Positions 9,978-17,989 of a stretch of 64,000 nucleotides of DNA are shown here, piece after piece (the first letter of the stretch is position 1; each line of letters opens with the position of its first letter). Origin of the DNA: Fusobacteria bacterium ZRK30 (GTDB lineage Bacteria > Fusobacteriota > Fusobacteriia > Fusobacteriales > Fusobacteriaceae); the NCBI GenBank assembly GCA_024628785.1, contig CP102405.1:186001-250000 (forward strand), written 5' to 3'. Below the pieces are notes generated by a model. That model was not told where the DNA came from. It searched no databases and saw nothing but the letters and a program-made list of their open reading frames with translations. Made by a program: the position numbers and the translations under genes.

Positions 9978-11472
9978 CTATCTCCTCCTTCATAACACCT
10001 ATAGCACACTTCATTATCTTTTCCTGGGTAGCTTCTTCTCTGCTGAATGTTCCCGTAATAGTTTGGTCATACATCACCATTATTCTGTCACTGAGGCCCA
10101 ATATTTCCGGCATTTCAGAGGAAATTATAATTATACTCATCCCTTGATGCTTAAACTCATTTATAAGATCATATATTTCCTTCTTCGCTCCTACGTCTAC
10201 TCCCCTTGTAGGTTCATCCAAGATCAATATTTTTGGATTGGTCATAAGTGCCTTTGCTATGGCTACTTTCTGCTGATTTCCCCCACTGAGGTTTTTTATA
10301 AGCTGATCCATTGTAGGAGTCTTTATGTTGAATTTCGATATAAATTCTTCCACTTCTATCTTTTCTTTTTTTTCATCTATTTTTTTATATGTATTTTCAA
10401 ACTTTAACAGGGAAGATAAACTCATATTTTCTTTTACAGAAAGTCCCAGCAGCAATCCATCTCCCTTTCTATCTTCAGAAACATATGCTATCTTCTTTTT
10501 TAGAGCTTCCTGGGGAGAATTTATCTCTACTTTTTCCCCGTCTATATGAATTTGACCACTTGTTTTTTTGAAACATCCATAGATTGTCTTAGCCAGTTCT
10601 GTTCTTCCTGCTCCCATAAGTCCTGCTATTCCTAATATTTCACCTTTCTGAAGGGAAAAATTAATATCTTTTGTAACTTCACCGCTGAGATCTTCTACTT
10701 TTAAGGACACATCTCCTAGTTTTGTATCTATCCTGGGAAATTGATCTTTTAATTTTCTTCCTACCATCTTTTCAATTATATGATCTTCAGTTATATCTGC
10801 TACCACAGCTTCATCTATAAACTTTCCGTCCCTCATAATAGTAGCATGGTCACATATTTCAAATATCTCCTTTAACCTATGGGATATATATACTATACTT
10901 TTATTTTCAGCTACCAGTTCCTTAATTACATTGAACAAACTCTCTGTTTCAGTATCTGTCAGTGCATCTGTAGGCTCATCCATAACTATTATTTTTGCAT
11001 TTTGAGAGAGGGCTTTTGCTATCTCTATCATCTGTTTCTCTCCGATACTTAGTTTTCCTACCAATTCTCTAGATGAATGTTCCAGATTTAATTTCTTTAA
11101 GATTATGTCTGCCTCATTGAACATCATATCCCAGTCTATTCTAAAATTTTTAGTCAATTCCCTTCCTAAAAAAATGTTTTCTGCTATGGAAAGGTGATCT
11201 ATTAAGTTTAATTCCTGATGAATTATGGATATTCCTGCATCCTGTGATTCTTTGGGGCCGCTAAATTCCACTTCTTTTCCATTGTGTTTAATGATTCCTG
11301 CATCCCTTTTGTATATTCCTGTCATTATTTTCATCATTGTAGATTTTCCTGCACCATTTTCACCGAGTAAAGCCATTACTTTTCCCTGATATACATTCAG
11401 TTTGGCTCCATCCAATGCTCTTACACCTGGAAAATCTTTAATTATTCCTGAAATTTCTAATATTTTTTCCAT
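9967..11472 (-). CDS. rbsA: Ribose ABC transporter, double-domain ATPase RbsA
   Basis: 501 residues with two ABC domains in tandem. Domain 1 has Walker [10 protein letters not shown] near residue 37, signature [15 protein letters not shown] and Walker [14 protein letters not shown]. Domain 2 has the degenerate Walker [12 protein letters not shown] normal for this family, signature [15 protein letters not shown] and Walker [21 protein letters not shown]. In E. coli RbsA only the first site is a full ATPase site, and the same asymmetry is visible here. It powers ribose import through RbsC. It follows rbsD by 12 bases. Confidence 0.95.
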   Translation of the reverse strand: MEKILEISGIIKDFPGVRALDGAKLNVYQGKVMALLGENGAGKSTMMKIMTGIYKRDAGIIKHNGKEVEFSGPKESQDAGISIIHQELNLIDHLSIAENIFLGRELTKNFRIDWDMMFNEADIILKKLNLEHSSRELVGKLSIGEKQMIEIAKALSQNAKIIVMDEPTDALTDTETESLFNVIKELVAENKSIVYISHRLKEIFEICDHATIMRDGKFIDEAVVADITEDHIIEKMVGRKLKDQFPRIDTKLGDVSLKVEDLSGEVTKDINFSLQKGEILGIAGLMGAGRTELAKTIYGCFKKTSGQIHIDGEKVEINSPQEALKKKIAYVSEDRKGDGLLLGLSVKENMSLSSLLKFENTYKKIDEKKEKIEVEEFISKFNIKTPTMDQLIKNLSGGNQQKVAIAKALMTNPKILILDEPTRGVDVGAKKEIYDLINEFKHQGMSIIIISSEMPEILGLSDRIMVMYDQTITGTFSREEATQEKIMKCAIGVMKEEIDEN

Positions 11473-11484
11473 ATATTTTTCTCC

Positions 11485-11892
11485 TTAGAACGTTACTCCT
11501 GATTTCAAAATAATATTAGCATATGGTGTACACTCTCCAGTTCTTACTACAGCCTTACTCTCCTTAGTTATCCCTTTAAATTCTTCGTGGGATACTTCTA
11601 TAATATTTATCTCTCCACATTTTTTTTCCAATAATTTCAATAACTGGATATGGAATTCTCCACTTATATATTTCATCTCCTTAGCAATTACCACTTCTTC
11701 TACCTTTAATTCATCCAAGATCACTTCTAAAGTTCCTAAAAAAGTAGGCACGCCCTTTTCCACTGCTAAGTCTACTCTCTTTACTTCGTTTGGAATTGGT
11801 AACCCTGCATCCCCCACAGTTATATGATCTGTATGTCCCATCCTGGATATTACAGAACTGATCTCACTATTTAATAATCTTCCTTTTTTCAT
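11485..11892 (-). CDS. rbsD: D-ribose pyranase RbsD
   Basis: 135-residue cytoplasmic enzyme that interconverts the pyranose and furanose forms of ribose so ribokinase receives its substrate. MKKGRLLNSEISSVISRMGHTDHITVGDAGLPIP carries the conserved catalytic histidine (HTD) and the DAGLPIP loop. The C-terminal VRTGECTPYANIILKSGVTF is the usual end of the family. It sits between rbsK and rbsA, as in the B. subtilis order. FucU-type mutarotases are related, but the operon decides for RbsD. Confidence 0.95.
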   Translation of the reverse strand: MKKGRLLNSEISSVISRMGHTDHITVGDAGLPIPNEVKRVDLAVEKGVPTFLGTLEVILDELKVEEVVIAKEMKYISGEFHIQLLKLLEKKCGEINIIEVSHEEFKGITKESKAVVRTGECTPYANIILKSGVTF

Positions 11893-11916
11893 AAAGTTTT
11901 CTCCTTCTTTGTTGGA

Positions 11917-12831
11917 TTATTTTTTAAATTTATAATTTACCACTTCATCCCATGTAGGCAGAGAACTCTGAGCCCCTTCTTTTGTTACTGTTATAGCTCC
12001 TACACGAGCCCCAAATTCCATGGCTTCCTCTATTTTTTTCCCTTCTGCCAGCATTCTGATAACTCCGCCGATAAACGAATCCCCTGCTGCTGTTGGATCT
12101 ACTGCTTTTACTTTGTGGATTCCTACTTTCACCACTTTATCCTCTCCTACAAAGATCGAACCATTTTTCCCCATGGTAACTATGAGATTTTTTACTCCCA
12201 TATCCATAAGTTTTTTAGAAGCCACTAATACCTCTTCCTCAGAATCTGTAGGCATCCCGCTGAGCAACTCTAATTCCGTTTCATTGGGCACCAGATAGTC
12301 TACATTCTTTATTATATCTACCGACAGGTTTTCAGCCGGAGCCGGATTAAGTATCGTAATTTTATTGTATTCCTTTGATTTTTTCAGGATATATTCCACT
12401 ACATCTATAGGTATTTCCAACTGGAGGAGAACTATATCTGCATCTTTTATTAACTCTATATTTTTATCTATATCATCTGTGCCTATCTCAAAATTAGCTC
12501 CCGGGACTACTATTATTGTATTATCTGCATTTTCATCTACTACTATTGTAGCTATCCCCGTATTTTTTTCGACCTTTTTTACACAATCTATATTTACATC
12601 GTTCTTTTTTAATTCCTCTATTAATATATCACCGTGAGAATCTTTCCCTACACAGCCAAACATAGTTACATCCCCGCCTAATTTAGATATGGCAACCGCC
12701 TGGTTCCCTCCTTTTCCTCCTGGAATCTGAAAGAAGCTTTTTCCTATAATTGTCTCTCCTAATTTAGGGTGCCTCTCACTCATGGTAACTAAATCCATAT
12801 TAAGACTTCCAATTACTAATATTTTTTTCAT
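11917..12831 (-). CDS. rbsK: Ribokinase RbsK
   Basis: 304-residue PfkB-family kinase making ribose-5-phosphate from ribose and ATP. It begins ILVIGSLNMDLVT, followed by the GGKGGNQAVAISKLGG substrate-binding signature; near the end AVDPTAAGDSFIGG holds the catalytic aspartate and anion hole. The ATG at 12831, just after GGAGGG, is chosen: the longer open frame would run back over an operator-like site and repeat DNA. Just upstream, TGTAACCGTTTACA at 12842-12855 looks like an RbsR site, so this gene may be controlled separately from rbsR. Confidence 0.95.
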   Translation of the reverse strand: MKKILVIGSLNMDLVTMSERHPKLGETIIGKSFFQIPGGKGGNQAVAISKLGGDVTMFGCVGKDSHGDILIEELKKNDVNIDCVKKVEKNTGIATIVVDENADNTIIVVPGANFEIGTDDIDKNIELIKDADIVLLQLEIPIDVVEYILKKSKEYNKITILNPAPAENLSVDIIKNVDYLVPNETELELLSGMPTDSEEEVLVASKKLMDMGVKNLIVTMGKNGSIFVGEDKVVKVGIHKVKAVDPTAAGDSFIGGVIRMLAEGKKIEEAMEFGARVGAITVTKEGAQSSLPTWDEVVNYKFKK

Positions 12832-12841
12832 TTTCCCTCCT

Positions 12842-12855
12842 TGTAACCGTTTACA
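12842..12855. promoter_or_regulatory. LacI-type operator upstream of rbsK
   Basis: TGTAACCGTTTACA is a near-perfect 14-base inverted repeat, centred on the CG common in LacI/PurR/RbsR operators. It lies about ten bases upstream of the rbsK start. It closely matches the site in front of rbsR (TGTAACCGCTTACA), so RbsR itself is the likely ligand. Confidence 0.7.
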
Positions 12856-12898
12856 TTTTATATTAAAAATTTTATTTTTTTTATCTAGAAAATTATAC

Positions 12899-12975
12899 CT
12901 CCAGAGAGCATCACCAAAATAAATTATAAACTTTAGATTATTCCCCTCTGGATGCAACGTCACGTTGCTTTTTTT
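12899..12975 (-). repeat. Composite intergenic repeat (palindrome head plus short body and tail)
   Basis: On the minus strand it starts with GCAACGTGACGTTGC (12954-12968), then CATCC, a shortened module (ATCTAAAGTTTATAA) and the tail TTTTGGTGATG...CTGG. The head overlaps the 3' end of rbsR and supplies its TGA stop codon. The same head is found near 19744 and 24885. Confidence 0.65.
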
Positions 12976-13937
12976 ATTTTCCCTGGAATTTTAACGATCT
13001 TCCTGGAACTGTCTCCATTTAATTTACCTTTTAAAATATCTACTGCTTTTTCCCCAACAGATTTTACATCAAATTCTAAATAATCTATCTTTATTCCAAA
13101 AATTTCAGCCATTTCAACTTCATCAAAACTAAATATTAAGATGTTTTCTGAAATTTTAATATTATTTTCTATAAGTCCCTTTATAACTCCCAAGGTCATC
13201 ATATTATTGGCCACAAATAGTGCTTCAGGAAGCTTTTTCTCCCTAATTATTTGGGTTATTACCTTATATCCTGATTCTATTCTGTAATCACCATAGTAAA
13301 TTTTTTTCTCTAACTTTTTCTCCCCCATGGCTAAACTATACCCCTCTAATCTTTTAGTAGCTGTAGTAGTTCTTATAGGTCCGGATATCATGGCTATATC
13401 ATCTACCTTAGTCAGCAGGTATTTAGTTGCCTTATAGGCACCGTTTCTATTTTCTAAATATACCTTGGAAAAGTTATCTCCTTCAATCTCCCTGTCTATA
13501 AGCACATAAGGAATTTTAAATTCATCTAACCTGTTAAAGTGCTTATAACTTGAAAACCTGTCTTTTGCTACGGGGACTATTATAACTCCCTTTACCCTTT
13601 GTTCTATCAAAGTCTCTATTACCCTTTTTTCTTTTTTTATACTACCATAACTGTTTAGAAGGATTATATTTAAGTTTTCTTCCTCTATCTTTTCATATAT
13701 CCCCTTTATTATCTTTCCAAAAAAAGGATTATCCAGATCTGGTATTACCACTCCTATAGTATTGGTTTCTTTTTTAGCTAAATTTTGAGCTGTTATATTG
13801 GGTCTGTAATTTTTAGCCTTTATCACTTCTAAGACCATTTTTCTTGTTTCTTCTCTCACCGAAGAGGAATTATTTATTACCCTCGATACTGTGGCTGTGG
13901 AGACCCCTGCTAATTCTGCTATATCTTTTATCTTCAT
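12960..13937 (-). CDS. rbsR: LacI-family transcriptional regulator, probable ribose repressor RbsR
   Basis: 325 residues. The first 50 form the LacI helix-turn-helix and hinge: IKDIAELAGVSTATVSRVIN, then VREETRKMVLEVIKAKNYRPN. The rest is a periplasmic-binding-protein-like sensor domain (IGVVIPDLDNPFFGKIIKGI). It is first in the rbs run and has matching operators in front of itself and of rbsK, so autoregulation and control of the operon by ribose is the natural reading. The end is odd: the last residues (KKAT) and the TGA stop are encoded by the repeat palindrome at 12954-12968, suggesting that insertion of this element changed the original C-terminus. Ligand identity is inferred from context. 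Confidence 0.88.
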   Translation of the reverse strand: MKIKDIAELAGVSTATVSRVINNSSSVREETRKMVLEVIKAKNYRPNITAQNLAKKETNTIGVVIPDLDNPFFGKIIKGIYEKIEEENLNIILLNSYGSIKKEKRVIETLIEQRVKGVIIVPVAKDRFSSYKHFNRLDEFKIPYVLIDREIEGDNFSKVYLENRNGAYKATKYLLTKVDDIAMISGPIRTTTATKRLEGYSLAMGEKKLEKKIYYGDYRIESGYKVITQIIREKKLPEALFVANNMMTLGVIKGLIENNIKISENILIFSFDEVEMAEIFGIKIDYLEFDVKSVGEKAVDILKGKLNGDSSRKIVKIPGKIKKAT

Positions 13938-13957
13938 CCTGCTCTCCTCATCTATGT

Positions 13958-13971
13958 TGTAACCGCTTACA
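13958..13971. promoter_or_regulatory. LacI-type operator at the rbsR transcription start
   Basis: TGTAACCGCTTACA, a 14-base inverted repeat with central CG, directly downstream of the predicted -10 box and covering the predicted start site. Repressor bound here would block initiation. A further half-like AAACGGTTT overlaps the -35 region at about 14002-14010. Confidence 0.75.
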
Positions 13972-13974
13972 TAT

Positions 13975-14003
13975 GTTATACACCACTATAACATGTTTGT
14001 CAA
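13975..14003 (-). promoter_or_regulatory. Promoter of the rbs operon
   Basis: On the minus strand TTGACA (13998-14003), a 17-base spacer and TATAAC (13975-13980). The operator follows immediately, which is the usual layout for a repressed sugar operon. Confidence 0.8.
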
Positions 14004-14070
14004 ACGGTTTTTTGGTTTTATTTCCGAACATTTGCAGATTCGTGTTTTTTAAAATTTTTTAAACCTTATT

Positions 14071-14442
14071 TTACAGTTCTTTCATCCCTTTAATCAAGAG
14101 GTCCGCTGTAGCCGTATTTGTGGCTACCGGTATTTTATGAACATCACATAATCTTATGAGAGCCTGTACATCTGGTTCATGGGGCTGAGATGTAAGGGGA
14201 TCTCTAAAGAAAAATATCGCCTCCACCTCATCAGTTGCAATAAGTGCTCCTACCTGTTGGTCTCCTCCAATTGGTCCAGATTGAAACCTGATAACCTCTA
14301 AATCTGTAGCTTGTATAATTCTTCCTCCAGTAGTTCCCGTACTAACCAAACTATGTTTAGAAAAGAACTCTCTGTGTTCCTTCACAAAATCAACCAATTC
14401 ATCTTTTTTTCTATCATGGGCTATAAGTGCTATTTTTTTCAT
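14071..14442 (-). CDS. mgsA: Methylglyoxal synthase
   Basis: 123-residue cytoplasmic enzyme converting dihydroxyacetone phosphate to methylglyoxal and phosphate, a bypass used when sugar phosphates accumulate. [27 protein letters not shown] (phosphate site), [14 protein letters not shown] with the catalytic aspartate and [22 protein letters not shown] are all present. The ATG at 14442 follows AGGAGGGATAAG; a much longer open frame upstream has no such site and no family match. It lies upstream of rbsR in the same direction but before the rbs promoter. A link to ribose overflow is possible but is inference. Confidence 0.95.
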   Translation of the reverse strand: MKKIALIAHDRKKDELVDFVKEHREFFSKHSLVSTGTTGGRIIQATDLEVIRFQSGPIGGDQQVGALIATDEVEAIFFFRDPLTSQPHEPDVQALIRLCDVHKIPVATNTATADLLIKGMKEL

Positions 14443-14544
14443 CTTATCCCTCCTAAAAAATTTCATCTTTCTTAAGATAGAGTTTAACATTTTTTTATCT
14501 TTATAGTAAAATATAATAATTATATTAATACAAGGAGACAGCCT

Positions 14545-14877
14545 ATGATACAAATATTTGGAGTTAAAAACTGTAATGATACAAAGAAAGCCATAAGATT
14601 TTTTAAGGATAGAAAGATCAATGTTCAATTTATCAACCTCAAGGAAAAAGAGATCTCAAAAGGAGAGTTGAGAAGTATAACAAAAACTTTTGATATTGAG
14701 GAGCTCCTAGACAGAGAGGGAAAGGAGTTTAAAAAACGTAATTTAGAATACTATGTATTTGATACTTTAGAATTATTGATGGAGTCCCCTACCCTGTTCA
14801 AAACACCCATCCTAAGGGAGAAGGATAAAGTAACCCTGGGATATCAGCCTGAGATATGGAAGGAATGGATAAAGTAA
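14545..14877 (+). CDS. ArsC/Spx-family protein (thioredoxin fold)
   Basis: 110 residues beginning [19 protein letters not shown], the ArsC/Spx thioredoxin-like start with a single cysteine at residue 10 in a CxxT rather than CxxC arrangement. A late KTPILR segment matches the conserved loop of YffB/ArsC proteins. The family includes arsenate reductases and RNA-polymerase-binding Spx regulators. With one cysteine and no arsenic genes nearby, neither role can be assigned. It is divergent from mgsA and convergent with rplS; the ribosome site is AAGGAG. Confidence 0.8.
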   Translation: MIQIFGVKNCNDTKKAIRFFKDRKINVQFINLKEKEISKGELRSITKTFDIEELLDREGKEFKKRNLEYYVFDTLELLMESPTLFKTPILREKDKVTLGYQPEIWKEWIK

Positions 14878-14885
14878 TAATAAAA

Positions 14886-14911
14886 AAAGCATCGAGTTTC
14901 CTCGATGCTTT
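14886..14911. terminator. Bidirectional terminator between the ArsC-like gene and rplS
   Basis: Eleven-base arms (14886-14896 and 14901-14911) with core GCATCGAG/CTCGATGC and a four-base loop. There is an A-tract on the left, so the best fit is termination of rplS on the minus strand; the right side has a shorter T-run. Confidence 0.8.
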
Positions 14912-14922
14912 CAAAGTTATAA

Positions 14923-15273
14923 TTACTTTCTAAGTTCAGTGATTCTAGCTTTCTTACCAGATAATCCTCTAAGGTAGAATAATCTTGATCTTCTAACTTT
15001 TCCGATTCTCTTAACTTCAATACTGTCGATCATTGGTGAGTTAATAGGTAATATTCTCTCTACTCCAAATCCAGCAGTTACTTTTCTGATTGTGAAAGTC
15101 TTAGCAACTCCTCCACCATTTACTCTGATTACTACACCTTCGAAATGTTGGATTCTTTCTTTTGCTCCCTCTTTTACTTTTAAAGCTACGTTTAAAGTAT
15201 CTCCAGCTTTAAATTCAGGCATATCAGTTCTGATATAGTCTTTTTCTACTAACGCGATTAATCTCTCTTTCAT
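14923..15273 (-). CDS. rplS: 50S ribosomal protein L19
   Basis: 116 residues, the normal length of L19, at the interface of the ribosomal subunits. [29 protein letters not shown], the [21 protein letters not shown] core and [18 protein letters not shown] at the end are near-invariant. It has its own strong promoter and its own terminator; the usual partners trmD, rimM and rpsP are absent on both sides. The ribosome site is GGAGGAAC. Confidence 0.98.
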   Translation of the reverse strand: MKERLIALVEKDYIRTDMPEFKAGDTLNVALKVKEGAKERIQHFEGVVIRVNGGGVAKTFTIRKVTAGFGVERILPINSPMIDSIEVKRIGKVRRSRLFYLRGLSGKKARITELRK

Positions 15274-15351
15274 TTTTGTTCCTCCTAAGTTCTAAGACAT
15301 TCTTAATAACGCATACAGGTTACAGAGGAATATCCGATTTTTAACTAGATA

Positions 15352-15380
15352 ATTTTACCATATCTGTTATTATATGTCAA
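15352..15380 (-). promoter_or_regulatory. Promoter of rplS
   Basis: On the minus strand TTGACA (15375-15380), a 17-base spacer and TAAAAT (15352-15357). The -35 box touches the stop codon of the upstream activase gene. The transcript leader of about 70 bases could carry a regulatory structure, but I see none I can defend. Confidence 0.8.
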
Positions 15381-16256
15381 TCAGATTATAATTACTTTTT
15401 CTACTCCATTGCTTCTCGCAAGTTTAGATAATTCCTCCATCATCTCATCTCTAGGACTTGATATTTCAAGGAGTTTTTCATCTAAGATTTCTTTTCTTAC
15501 ACCTACCTGCCTATACTTTATAAGTTTATAGATAATATCCTCACCTGATTGATTTTTAGAGTTTATCCCGCCTATCAGCCTCGATACCTCACTAACAGTC
15601 TCTAGATTATCTAAAAACTCAGGTACAATTACCGTTCTCACCTCATATAACTTACCTAATACTCCTAAAAATTCTATATTTTTTTTCACAATTAAGTTGT
15701 CTATGTTTGTAAGATCTATATGAGCTTTTTCATCCCATACCTTCATATCTACCATAAATTTGTCTGTTGCCCGAATAAATTCACTGTAGATATCCTCCCT
15801 TAGATCTAGAGAGCCATTGGTGTCTACAAAGGTAGTCAGCCCCATTTTTTTTACTTCTTTAAATAACTCAGTTATAAATTTATAATTCAGAGTAGCTTCC
15901 CCGCCACTTACAGTGATCCCACGAATAAAACCACTGACCTTTTTTATCTCCTCTAAAAGTTCTTCCATACTGTAATCCATTGTTTTTGGAGATGAGTTTC
16001 TCATACAGATCTCTGTACACAGATCACATTCTACACAAAGTTTCTTATCCCAGCAAACCTTTGAATCCACTATACAAAGTGCCCCTGCAGGACAACTATC
16101 TACACAAGCTCCACAGGAGTTACATCTATTTATAGTCTCAGGATTATGACAGTAGAGACAATTATAGTTACACCCCTGGAAAAATATACTCATCCTATTT
16201 CCCGGACCATCCACATTGGAAAACTTTATTATCTTGTTTATTTTTGCTCTTCTCAT
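15381..16256 (-). CDS. yjjW: YjjW-type glycyl-radical-enzyme activase (radical SAM)
   Basis: 291-residue radical-SAM protein that should install the glycyl radical on the YjjI enzyme encoded just upstream. CNYNCLYC near residue 30 is the CxxxCxxC motif binding the S-adenosylmethionine cluster. It is followed by an insert with two ferredoxin-type sets, CNSCGACVDSC and CVECDLCTEIC, for two more 4Fe-4S clusters, as in glycerol-dehydratase and YjjW activases but not in PflA. ITVSGGEATL is the GGE motif. Only 188 bases of repeat-containing DNA separate it from yjjI. The pairing is the main support for the name. Confidence 0.88.
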   Translation of the reverse strand: MRRAKINKIIKFSNVDGPGNRMSIFFQGCNYNCLYCHNPETINRCNSCGACVDSCPAGALCIVDSKVCWDKKLCVECDLCTEICMRNSSPKTMDYSMEELLEEIKKVSGFIRGITVSGGEATLNYKFITELFKEVKKMGLTTFVDTNGSLDLREDIYSEFIRATDKFMVDMKVWDEKAHIDLTNIDNLIVKKNIEFLGVLGKLYEVRTVIVPEFLDNLETVSEVSRLIGGINSKNQSGEDIIYKLIKYRQVGVRKEILDEKLLEISSPRDEMMEELSKLARSNGVEKVIII

Positions 16257-16296
16257 AAACTCACTCTTCCCTTACTAAATTCTAACTTTCTTTTTG

Positions 16297-16435
16297 TCAC
16301 AAATTCCACGAATACAAAAGCCTTAACAAAGAGAGAGTATACGAATATTAGAGTCTTACAGAATTTTTATTTTTTCTCTGTGTGACTTTCCTTCCTCTCA
16401 GTGTATCTCTGTGACCATTTTTTTTCGTGTGTATG
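16297..16435. repeat. Dispersed CTCTGTG-type intergenic repeat, copy 1
   Basis: An AT-rich block containing TATACGAATATTAGAGTCT, CTCTGTG and ATCTCTGTGACCATTTTTT. A second, diverged copy with the same order of parts lies at 42002-42143. It sits between yjjI and yjjW, so the pair may be transcribed through it. Confidence 0.5.
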
Positions 16436-16444
16436 ATCAAATCA

Positions 16445-17941
16445 TTATTTTTTCCTCAATTTCCTCTCTAGTACCCTTCCATTATCTCTGGCACCTTTTC
16501 CTAGGATAGTTGTATCTCTTAACACTACCTTTCCCTGATCTAATTTTTCCATCTCAGATTTTTTTACCAAATATCCTGTGACTCTGACTACGTCACAATC
16601 ATTTCCATACATAGAAAAAAATCTAAGTCCCATGTTAAACCCACCGTTTATTATATCCAGGATCGCCTGGGGATTTTTTTTATAGGTTTCATCAAAGGAA
16701 TATATATCTCCTATTCCACTGGCAAAATACTTATGAAATGGGGAAGCCTGTACTATATGTTCAAATATCTCCGGTTCCTCACCGATTGGAATCCTGCATC
16801 CCGGGCTTTCCCCTGCATCGGTTTCAATCCCTACCTGGGAATGCAGGAGATGCTTTTTCTCTTCCCTATCAAAATACTTACACTTATGATCCTTTAATAT
16901 CTTTGTAAGAGCTTTTACTATCTCTTCACCTAATTTATTGGCCAGATCATTGTTTCCAAATCTTCCGCTATTTCCCTCTAATTCCATAAGATGATTTACA
17001 CACTCAGCTAATCCAACCATTCCAAAGAGCCCTGTAAACTTCTCTTTTTCTATAAATCCTTCTGCTACCAGGAAATTAACCTTAAAAAACACCGATTCTT
17101 CCAAGATAAACCTTATTCTTTCATCTATATACCCAAGCATTTCATGGGCTAATTCAGGCAAAACTCTCTCCATAAAATCAGATTTATTAATAGCTTTTTT
17201 AGCTAACCTTCCCAATCTGACCCTTACCAAGGTATGAGCTCCTCCGCCTACTTCTAATCCATTATAACAGCTCACGATTCCATATTCATTTCCGCCAAAG
17301 TCTTCTCTGTACATACTATCTTTGGCAAAACTAGGCTTTGCTGTAACCAAAGCTGTATTTATAGATTCAATAGCTAACCTATCGGTAGTTTCTTTACTGT
17401 ATTTTAATGTCAAATTAGGAGTAGGTAACTCTAATTCTCTCATAGCTTTTAATATCAACATCCCAGCTTTTGTTTCACGGGGCCCTATGTTAGCATGACA
17501 AAATGAATCTGTAATAGTTGTATCTATATGCTTTAAAAATAATTTTATAGCTCTATAAGACTCCTCCTCATTTTCGTCTGTCACGAACTTTTCCAAAAGG
17601 TAGTCTATATTTCCTATGTACACAGGCATAGTCGTTATAGATGGTACATGTTTATAAAACATCAATAGATTATTTGTGGCTTCCCAAATATCTGTAGGAG
17701 GAGCAATATTTAAAAACTCACACCCCTCCTTTATAAATTTATCATAATCGGGCAAGATATATCTCGGTCTATATGGTGCATTTCCCTCAAATAAATCACA
17801 TATAATTCCCGCTTCCCTATATTCTTTTACATAATCTGTCATTTTTAGCACATCTAAACTGTTCTCTGCAGCACGAGCTAATCCCAACACCCTCTGCTCA
17901 AAGGTAATATTTGTATCTTTAATTATATCTAATATACTCAT
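16445..17941 (-). CDS. yjjI: YjjI-family glycyl radical enzyme, substrate unknown
   Basis: 498 residues, the typical YjjI length and much shorter than pyruvate formate-lyase (about 760). The C-terminal RVTGY near residue 456 is the glycyl-radical loop; the glycine would carry the radical after action of YjjW. GIVSCYNGLEVGGGAHTLVR and ESPGCRIPIGEEP hold cysteines, one of which may be the active-site thiyl residue, but I cannot say which. The ATG at 17941, after AAGGAGAG, is preferred over a start ten codons upstream. The enzyme must work without oxygen. It lies 48 bases after an ABC exporter gene. No characterised reaction for this family is known to me. Confidence 0.88.
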   Translation of the reverse strand: MSILDIIKDTNITFEQRVLGLARAAENSLDVLKMTDYVKEYREAGIICDLFEGNAPYRPRYILPDYDKFIKEGCEFLNIAPPTDIWEATNNLLMFYKHVPSITTMPVYIGNIDYLLEKFVTDENEEESYRAIKLFLKHIDTTITDSFCHANIGPRETKAGMLILKAMRELELPTPNLTLKYSKETTDRLAIESINTALVTAKPSFAKDSMYREDFGGNEYGIVSCYNGLEVGGGAHTLVRVRLGRLAKKAINKSDFMERVLPELAHEMLGYIDERIRFILEESVFFKVNFLVAEGFIEKEKFTGLFGMVGLAECVNHLMELEGNSGRFGNNDLANKLGEEIVKALTKILKDHKCKYFDREEKKHLLHSQVGIETDAGESPGCRIPIGEEPEIFEHIVQASPFHKYFASGIGDIYSFDETYKKNPQAILDIINGGFNMGLRFFSMYGNDCDVVRVTGYLVKKSEMEKLDQGKVVLRDTTILGKGARDNGRVLERKLRKK

Positions 17942-17989
17942 AATATCTCTCCTTATTTTTTCCGTGATCAAGGTTCTATTTAAATTATA

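Noticed and set aside
11917-12963. 348-residue ribokinase starting in the rbsR end
   Set aside because: The first 44 codons cover repeat DNA and an operator-like site; ILVIGSLNMDLVT is the normal N-terminus.
14071-14628. 185-residue version of methylglyoxal synthase
   Set aside because: The extra 62 N-terminal residues lack a ribosome site and match nothing; the 123-residue form starts after AGGAGGGATAAG and has normal length.
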